Assembly: GCF_051622035.1 (NCBI RefSeq) | Contig: NC_135357.1 | Span: forward strand, 13,971,001 to 14,035,000 | Length of the DNA stretch: 64,000 nucleotides | Direction: 5' to 3' | Source of the DNA: Arctopsyche grandis | Lineage: Eukaryota; Arthropoda; Insecta; Trichoptera; Hydropsychidae | Shown: in pieces, positions 56,039 to 64,000 of the stretch | Numbering within the stretch: position 1 is the stretch's first letter | Layout: every line of letters starts with the position of its first letter | Made by a program: the position numbers and the translations under genes | Notes under the pieces: generated by a model | What the model was told of the DNA's origin: nothing | Database searches by the model: none | The model's input: only the letters and a program-made list of their open reading frames with translations

Positions 56039-59000
56039 TTAAATGTATATTCGCCTGAGATGTTGCGTTGTAGTGATAGCATTGCATTGAGGACAAGTCT
56101 TCTTTGCACTAAGTGATGCGAGCCAACATACCTACAAAAATACATTCAGATATCAAAGATAAAAGTGGTGACGTGTGTTGACTGTATTAATGTAATATAT
56201 TATATGTTTACACATACTTCACAATGAACATGCCAACACTGTACGGATACGACTGGTTCTGTATATGGTCCGAAGCAAATTAAACACTTTGTCTAAAAAA
56301 AAAAGTAACAAAATCAAGTAAAAATGCTTAAATTAATATTAAAACATGTAATTTATTTATATATACCTCACTCCTTTGATTCTTTTCACCCAATCTTAGT
56401 TCCAATTCACGAATTCTTGATTTTAATGCCTGTACAACTATGTCGCAACAACTATTTTGCTACATATAATAAAACAAGGATTATAGTATTTACATATAGT
56501 AATGGCAAATATTTCAAAGCATTTAATGTTGCATATTATATAATATTCACCGTTTCCTTGTGATTTCTTCTACCGCTACTAGTCGAAGATTCACCTACAT
56601 GTATTCCAGAGCTCCTATTAATTTCGTTATTGAATGATGATTCTCCTGTTACTTCTAACCCATTAGTTAGTGATTCGGTAGTGTTTGCTAGGTTTTCTGT
56701 ACTGAAATCCATACTATCATCCTAATTTAATAAAAATCAACAATATGATTAAAGAAAAAATAATTTAAAGATATAAATACATATGTATAAATGAAAAGAT
56801 TGATATACTTGAGGAGCTATTCGCGATGGAGAATACTGAGGAGGTCCATATAATAAGTCATCTTCATCACCATCTACAACCTGTGAGAATTTTCATTTCA
56901 TACATAAGATATTTCATTTTATCATTATAAATGATTTGAAAAAATATAGATTGATCCTCACTAAATGGGTATCTGTTGAAGCACGTCTAATTCTCATGGC
57001 ACCGTGTGGTGGATCCCCGCCGTCGCGCAATTGAAGAGCTGCGGCACGGACACGTACTTGAGAACACCATTCGTACGAAGTGCCAAAACCGACTTCTTCT
57101 GCATTTTCTTCTCCCTATGTTTTTCAAGTATTACCATTAAATAAAGAAATCATTGAATAAATATTAGAGTAGAAAAAAATATACCTCGACGTCAATGCTT
57201 TCATCATCATCGTCATTTGACTGAGAAGATTTTCTAAGGCAAGCATCTACATGGGCTTCGGCACCGTTTGTAGGAAAGCGACGACCGCATACGGGACAAG
57301 TTACCATTTCATTACGGCCCCTACATGCTCGTAATCTTTTTTCCCGATTTTTTTTAACCCTCTGAAATTTAAATATAATCATATTATATCGAATTTTATG
57401 TATTTTAAATTATTAGTCGAATTTTTTTAGCATTGTTCAGGCGACTGAAAGTTGGGAAAAAAATTGCAAAATTAACTTTTTCAGAAAATTTTGTACGGGA
57501 CTTTGACCCTGGGCCTTCCCAAAATCCATCTACGGCTTAAATCAGAATACTTTAAGATATTTAAAAAAATTTAAAGTTGTATATTTACATAGCAGACAAA
57601 TGAAACATTCTTTTATTTTTATATATGTTACAGTATTCACTTCAGTTCGTTCATGAACATACTGGTTCGTACATTTATAAAATTGTGTAGTTATTTCCTT
57701 GGAGTTGTTCGTTGAAATTATTACATACTAGTTGTTTTACCCGGAATTTCGAGAATATTTGCAACCCGATCAAATCTATAATGCAGATGAAACTGGCCTG
57801 TACTAGATGTGCTTGCCGACAAAAACGCTGGCTTCAATGAGAGAAAAGTCTGTTCCTGGACATAAATCGTCCAAAGAAAGGATAACTGTCATGTGTTGCG
57901 GAAACGCATCAAGAACTCATAAAATGAAACTTTTGGTGATTGGGAAAATAAAGAAACCTCGATCTTTTAAGGGAACTGAAATGAAAAATCTTCCCGTCGA
58001 TTATTATATGTAGTCAGAAAGGGGCATGGATGGACAGGGAGATTTTTGAAGATTGGTTCAAAAAGAAATGGGTTCCAGAGCAAGATTTAAAAAAAAAATA
58101 AGGGATTGCCACAGAAAGCAGTATTGTTATTAGATAATGCTCCTTCTCATCCTAACGAAAGCATATTGAAAACAAACGATGGACTTATGGTTATAAAATT
58201 TTTGCCCCCTAATGTGACATCTTTGATTCAGCCCATGGACCAAGGTGGTATATCATCAATGAAACGTCTTCATACTCATATACATTTTTTTTTATATTTT
58301 GGAAACACTAGTATTAGCTACTAACGGCCACATTTCTGCATAACTATGAGCGTTTTTCTTAATAAATAATGTGTATTAAAATTATGAAACAAAAATTTGT
58401 GTTGTAAATATGATAATATATTCGAAACTAAGTCAAAATTTGATTATTCGGATTATTCCTCCCCAGCATTAACCCGGATAATCGCGAGTATACTGTATTT
58501 AGATTAAATCTTTTCCAAAAAAGCTTTGAATAGCCTGTGTGTTAATGCAGATCATGCTACTATTTTGTTTACGATCTTAATGACCTTTTTCATTATATAC
58601 TCTATTTGTTGCGTAAATACCTTTGCAAATATATTTTCTACGTGCAATGCTATCTCACTAGATAACAAATAATTTTTGACCTGACGCACATTCTTCAATA
58701 AAATATTTAAAATACATATTTTTAAGTTCTGAAATATATAATACATATTTTTTAGTTAATTCAATTGGGTGACTTCAAATTATTAAATGAGTCACTTGGT
58801 GACCCGTGGGTTATAGGTTGCTGATACCCATATTAGTCGGATCATACACGGTTTTAGTTCAAGTGCAAAAAGCCAAAAGCTATTTTCAAATAGACTCCCA
58901 CCACGTATCGCATGAAACTTTTAGCAGTCAGAACACGGAGTATTCAGAATGGGAAATCCTTAGGAAACCACATTACAACGTTGCTATAATTCCAATTTCT

Positions 59001-59712
59001 GCTAATATTAAAAATATTTCAACACAGGGTACGCATACATATAAGACAGAGCAAACTATTGAGAATACTTGAGAAACTTATGCCTAATAGTTTGCGCATG
59101 AACAAACTAGTTCGTATATCAATTTGTTCTTTTGTGTACAGTATAACTGGCCAGATTGGTTTATGTATGAATAGCATGTTCATGAACGAACGAGATATTC
59201 CTATATTTGGGCTGTAACATTGTACATATATACTAAGATTGAAGTTGGAGCACTATGAGATTGCAGACAAAAAACTGGGGATTTGCATATTAAACAAACA
59301 AATATAAACAAATTTGTTTTCATATATGTATGTATGTACTTAATAAAAATAAAAAAAATTTAACCTCATATACGTCACTGCCTGTACACCCAGATGTGTC
59401 AACATCGTCCGCTTCGGTTGGCCCGTTCGAGCTGGTACTCGGAGTACCAGCCCGACGCTTGGCCGGAGACGTCGTGAGTCTCGCCAGTCGATCCAGTTCA
59501 ATGGTGAGATGAGAACGTAGTTCTCCCGGCCTTAATGTACAACTACAGACGGGACAGCACAATAACTCAGATATACGACGGCGGGATCGAACAGCAGATA
59601 TTGTTTCCTCACCACTAGTTTCACCGTCTAAGGAACTCTGTTGTTGTTCCATTGCAGTGAAGGACAAAGGTATTTCCACTGAAGTGGGTGGATACGATGC
59701 GGATAAAAACAT
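56039..59712 (-). CDS. RNF220-like: RNF220-type E3 ubiquitin-protein ligase
   Basis: Ubiquitin ligase; vertebrate RNF220 modifies Sin3B and modulates Wnt and Hedgehog signalling. Eight coding exons join in phase: 59712-59365, 57361-57185, 57114-56962, 56880-56809, 56721-56551, 56459-56367, 56292-56218 and 56131-56039, giving 393 residues. Residues about 46-70 hold a first zinc-binding pair ([20 protein letters not shown]). Residues 117-165 hold [11 protein letters not shown] and [45 protein letters not shown] and the coiled segment [16 protein letters not shown] match RNF220 in order. The C-terminal RING has C341, C344, C357, H359, C362, C365, C376 and C379 ([30 protein letters not shown]) and ends LRRIYI. 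It is shorter than human RNF220 (566); an upstream acceptor suggests further 5' exons. A DNA transposon fills most of the first intron. Confidence 0.9.
57631..59214 (+). mobile_element. pogo/Tigger-like DNA transposon, degenerate
   Basis: The 1584-bp element is flanked by TA (57629-57630, 59215-59216), starts with CAG and has inverted subterminal GTTCGTTCATGAACAT at 57655 and near 59175. It carries a broken transposase and shares its right half with 28350-28803. It sits in the first intron of the RNF220-like gene. Confidence 0.7.
57745..58255 (+). pseudogene. pogo/Tigger (DDE_1) transposase fragment
   Basis: Frames read [19 protein letters not shown] (first catalytic Asp region, YNADETGL), then [40 protein letters not shown] and, after an in-frame stop near 58011 and a frame change in an A-run near 58090, [13 protein letters not shown] (second Asp) and [15 protein letters not shown]. 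These are typical of Tigger/jerky transposases. The N-terminal DNA-binding HTH (CENP-B type) region and the C-terminus are absent, and a dispersed-repeat start (ACTAGTTGTTTTACCCGG) abuts its left end. Confidence 0.85.
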
Positions 59713-60429
59713 GGCACTGCATCAGAATAGTGTGTATATTTTACGTAATTTAAATATCTTCATTAATCAATCTGAAAACATTAAAAATTATTATTATATA
59801 TGGCTGTATAGTTACCAATAATTGCTTTAAGAAATATATATATACATATGTACATTCATTTTTCATTTGGCTTAAACTATTAACAATAGCGTGTTATAAG
59901 TGATGTTGCAAAGTATTGCAAGTCGAGTTTAAAAAATTAAAAAATTCATTTATAAGTTATGAAAATGAATGTTATTCTGTCCAAAGGAATTGAAACAGAT
60001 GAGTATCATTATTGTGCAGTCTTAAATTAATAAGACATCTTAATACTGTATGAAACTCTTGAAATGTTCCTGTGCACTAAAATAATCAATATTGTAATAT
60101 AGATTTAGTTGTGATGTAATTAATTTCCTCAAACATGAATCCTCGTTTCATTTAATATGGTTTTAGACAGTCTCGGTTCATAGTTGAACCGCAAGGTCTA
60201 TTTGGTTCGGTGATTTTTGAAAACTGAGTAAAATTAAATTTCAATAATGCAATCAAACAAAATTTACATTTGAAATAATAAAAACGCACATTTGCAGAAG
60301 GGAAGAAAATAGACAAAAAAAGATGCATTTGTAGAAGCCAGCAGCAAAACATACACATGTATGTACGTACATTAGATATCAATCAGGCAGAATATAACAG
60401 AGGTGATGATAAAGTAGATGCGAGGATTC

Positions 60430-60720
60430 AAAGTTAGCAATCGGGAGTGCAGTGAGCTGAGCCAGTGTTGGTGTCGAGTAAACAAACAGTACGTAATCTG
60501 GAGACATCCGGGTTGGCAACGGTCGGAAAGCAATGGCGAGTTGCGACGACAAACCTGCTACTTCTGCGGCTGCACTCCAACTCGCACTCGCACTGATCAC
60601 CAATCACCTCGCTCTCACTCTTCGCGCAAAATTGACGCAAGCTCTGCGACCACACGACGCACACTGACACTCGTCTCAGTGTTGCCAGCTGCTAACGTGC
60701 ATCATAACAATCGTAACGTC
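60430..60720 (-). promoter_or_regulatory. GC-rich candidate promoter / first exon of the RNF220-like gene
   Basis: A marked GC-rich island (CGCACTGATCACC, GACGCAAGCTCTGCGACC, CACACGACGCACACTGACAC) lies upstream of the RNF220-like start in the right orientation. TCAGTGTGCG on the minus strand near 60665 is a plausible initiator. Open frames across it on both strands look incidental. Confidence 0.4.
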
Positions 60721-60767
60721 ACTTCTCAATACTCGTACTCATTACGCTAATTTGGGTTCGGTGATTC

Positions 60768-60935
60768 TTGCCCACAAAGCGTTCGCCCAAAAGTCACTAA
60801 AATCTCTATAACGGAACATCTGGCGGCCGAAAAGTCCATCATACTAACGAGAACTCGAGTGCCAAATATTCCGTATTCGCGATTTTCATGGCAAAAATTG
60901 TTTTTTGGGCGATCGTAATGTGCGTAAAAATCAAA
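60768..60935. repeat. Dispersed repeat, copy 2
   Basis: ACGGAACATCTGGCGGCCG, GAACTCGAGTGCCAAATATT, CCGTATTCGCGATTTTCATGG and GGGCGATCGTAATGTGCG match 49985-50230. Inverted TCGCCCAAAA-type words occur at the two ends. Confidence 0.6.
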
Positions 60936-60939
60936 TTAA

Positions 60940-62140
60940 CCTAATTTGATCCTCTGCAAACCACGGCTGTGGGACATTTTGAATCCATTTCTAATATTTT
61001 TTTTATATTTTTTTGCTATTTAATTGTGATTTATTTGAGTACATATCTAGTTGTTTAGTTTAGTCTTAATAATATGCTCTGTTTCTTTTTCCTTGTGCGT
61101 TATTTTTTTGTCTATGCTCGACTTGAAATGTGAAGTGGAGACAAATAGTATAAAATGCGCAATTGATTGTTGATATTGTGGACCTAACTTAAAATTATAT
61201 TATTCTTATTTTATTTAGCATTTTTACAGTAGAGATCTCGATCGCGTGGGCTAGTTGGAGAAGGTCGTTTTTTTTAGACACACGTCCCATTTGTCAATTA
61301 GTTATTGCCCAGACAAACGGCATTGCAATAAAAATATCTGGTCACTTCATTCATATATATGTATATATAATACATAGAATTCTAATAAATCATAAATTGT
61401 GAACTGAGATACAAAACAGAGTGAAGATAATAAAAATATTGTAAAAAACGGGAATCTAGTTCTTGGACAATAATAAAACTATTTATTACAAATATCTCTT
61501 TGTAGATGTACACTCTGAAAACGAGGACGAGAACTTGTATGGATTTTTATTTTTCTTTAGATCTTTATATAAAAACTAAAAATATATCAATCGATTCTGG
61601 GGGTGGTCCGCACCTATTGGACTCTCCACCCTCGTGTGCGCGCCTGAGTCAGTAGTGACATAAAGAAACATGGACGCTTTTCGATTTGTTATTTTCAATT
61701 TAGTTGTCATTTTTTTCGGAGATTGAGACATCTATGGATTTAAATATGAACAAATAGTAGTTTCATATATTTAGGGTTTTCCTCAGAGTGGAAAATAATT
61801 GAAAAAAAGTTTTAAGAAATATGACGAAATTCAAAAATTTATATTAAATTTATTCATTTAAATTATAAGCGATTTTAATGTAATGAAGTTTAAAATAAAA
61901 AAAAATTAATTAGGTACTTTTATAAACTGTTATAATTTTAATAATTCAAGTAGTAAATTAAGTAGCTGATAAAATAACTTACAAATCATAGATAGGGAGG
62001 AAGAGGATCATTACAATTAAGAATTAATATTAATAATTGACTGAATTATATAATACATATTTATGTAGACATGTAAATGCTTCTTTAAATCAATCTAAGT
62101 TTGTAAATATTTTTAAACATACTTAATTATTTTCCTTATT
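60940..62140. other. AT-rich DNA
   Basis: No gene or repeat boundary is recognised. A moderately GC-rich patch at 61595-61660 (GGGGGTGGTCCGCACCTATT) has no frame or family match. Confidence 0.35.
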
Positions 62141-62144
62141 GATT

Positions 62145-62240
62145 ACTAGTGGTTTTACTCGGCTTCGCTCGGTATTTGTTATATAAACAGCTTAAAAGTG
62201 GCAAAACAATCTAATAGTAAACATTAATTTGTTTTTTTAT
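62145..62240 (+). repeat. Interspersed repeat start ACTAGTGGTTTTACTCGGC
   Basis: It matches 37294-37400: a TTCGCTCGGTATTTGT segment, then TATATAAACAGCTTAAAA and the following AATCTAATAGTAAA. Confidence 0.6.
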
Positions 62241-62699
62241 TAAATTTATTTGAATCGAAAAAAAATAATATTCAACGACATCGATATCATTGTCATAGAA
62301 ACTTAAAAGGCAATCGAATATATTATATGTACATACATATGTACATATAGATATGACCTTATGAAATACCCACTTATTATTAAAAAGGAATATTCATTAA
62401 TAAAAAATGTAAACTGTGAGATGAACTACTTCCACGATGATCAAACTGTATGTGAATAATATGTATTTTAAAATGATTGTCTTATCTTTTTAATTCTGAA
62501 TTTCAATGTCTATCAACACAATTAACGTAATTCTGAATTTTAATCATACAGTAGAGAAAAATTTTCACACGCATTATTACTTGTATTTACATTTTAAGCG
62601 TATGGATAAACGACTTTGTTTGTACCGGTAACATCATTAATACTGGGTAATTCAGATTCGAATTTATGACGACCTTGAATGCGCATTTTGACTTGCTCA

Positions 62700-62990
62700 A
62701 AATTTTTGCATCAGATCATTGTTTGGAAATACCGTGTGATGGCGACGAACAAAAACTGCACTGAAGTGTCTTTACAACACGACGATTTTTTTTGTTATAT
62801 CTTTTGCCAACAAGCCTCCGTGTGAACCCAGATGTAAATCTTCCACCGTGGGAGAACCTAGCCGGCTTCTTTCGAGCCAATTGTGCGATAGACGTCTTAC
62901 TATCTCGACAGAGTAAAGACGTGCTTCTTTGGGTAATTCATCTGGACCCAAAACAAAACAAGTGAAACACAAGCACGGTGAAAGTGAAGA
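62700..62990 (-). pseudogene. Possible piggyBac-like transposase C-terminal remnant
   Basis: The minus-strand frame reads SVEIVRRLSHNWLERSRLGS, then VEDLHLGSHGGLLAKDITKK and, in the next frame after an A-run, RRVVKTLQCSFCSSPSHGI. The layout (helix, L-x-x-x-G-x-H segment, basic stretch, Cys pair) resembles the end of piggyBac-type transposases before their Cys-rich finger. The resemblance is weak; it could be another transposon or an exon. Confidence 0.3.
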
Positions 62991-62999
62991 AACAAAAAG

Positions 63000-64000
63000 A
63001 AGAGTCGTTGGACTATTTCATGAATTACTTAAAACTGAAACTATTCGCTAATAGATGAAATCCAAGACGATAACTTAAAGTGGTGGAAACAAATATTGGG
63101 AGAGTTGACAGTTAGCAAAATAAACACAGATTTGAAAGGATTCAAATCAAAATTGAGTATGTATTATTTTACATTCATATTTTTATACATATGTATATTT
63201 AATCGACGCTAAACATAATTGATATGTATCTACGTACAAAAATAAATAGAATCTTAATTTTAAATATTTAATTTGCGCGTCACCAAGTCAAGTTCATCTA
63301 AATCGATCAATTCGATAATTTTTCCAGTCGCAAAATTTGATATTAAAATTTCAGAATTTCGCAACTGGTCTAGCAATTTGGAATGTGTGGCTTCCTCCAT
63401 AAGCTAAAATAAACCAGACATTTTTCGATTGAATTTTGTTTATAACACATTCTATCTATTGTCAGTTTACTAGGTATTATATTATGTTTTAAATCAAAAT
63501 ATTATTTAAATATGATATAACATTTAGTATGCAAAATTTAAAAAAATAAAAAAAACCATATTATTTATTGTAAATGCTTCATATTTAAAAAAAGGCGTGT
63601 GATCTAAAATATGATTATTACTAAAAATAAATCACTCTTACGGCCTTGACTCACGGATCCAAGATCCAATTTAAAAGTACACATCCAAATCACACGTTCT
63701 CCTCATCCGTTCGTCATAATTTGTATGCCTAGTGTAATATAATTATATCACTAGGAAACGTGTCTAACTTTTTTAGAGGAAACATAACTTTATATGTTGG
63801 AAATTGCAAACGACATCGGTAGCTGCACGTAAATTACACGATGTATAGATTAGAATGGAAATAATTTTCATACACATCGAAATCGAGACGTGGGAACAAT
63901 TCACACGAGTACAATACATGGGAAATTTTCAAGGAACCGCACAATAACGATAACGTGTCGTAAATGAATGCGCGTCTGTTATGACTCGTTGGTATAATAA
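63000..64000. other. Intergenic DNA at the window end
   Basis: No gene was recognised. Short frames and AT-rich runs only. Confidence 0.35.

Overview
The window is nuclear DNA of an insect. It is AT-rich, with short introns, many TACATA/ATGTAC microsatellites and several classes of transposable element. The order is not resolved. Six host genes can be assembled by eye from splice sites and protein families; a seventh (MADF) may derive from a transposon.

Layout. At 721-3804 (+) is the 3' part of a Cdc25 (string/twine) phosphatase gene, followed by about 6 kb of AT-rich intergenic DNA. At 8.1-15.6 kb lies a transposon-dense block. It holds a two-exon MADF-domain gene (10305-12970, +), two PIF/Harbinger-type MITEs with TAA or TTA target duplications, an internally deleted Harbinger element that keeps the transposase N-terminus, and two fold-back elements. 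COX8 (cytochrome c oxidase subunit 8) is at 16360-16909 (+). A PEA3-subfamily ETS factor (Ets96B/ETV1-4-5 type) occupies 17733-25746 (-), with SINEs and a hAT element in its 5.6-kb intron. From 26 to 42 kb there is no convincing host gene except a candidate 28-residue membrane microprotein at 27735. This desert holds hAT, CACTA-like, Tc1/mariner, LINE and fold-back elements, some nested.

A CAAP1-like gene with a very long acidic C-terminal extension covers 42546-49320 (-). A 3.1-kb LTR retroelement with apparently identical LTRs sits in one of its introns, 24 bp from a splice acceptor. A secreted or GPI-anchored five-Ig-domain protein follows at 51872-55466 (+), then an RNF220-type E3 ubiquitin ligase at 56039-59712 (-) whose largest intron is mostly a pogo/Tigger-like DNA transposon. 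The last 4 kb hold repeats and a possible piggyBac-like remnant.

The host genes (cell cycle, respiration, transcription, apoptosis, adhesion, ubiquitination) look like unrelated chromosomal neighbours. No operon-like or cluster logic is visible. The main novelty is in the mobile DNA: the Harbinger/MADF neighbourhood, the young LTR insertion beside a splice site, matched pairs of a pogo element and its deletion derivative, and several long hairpins.
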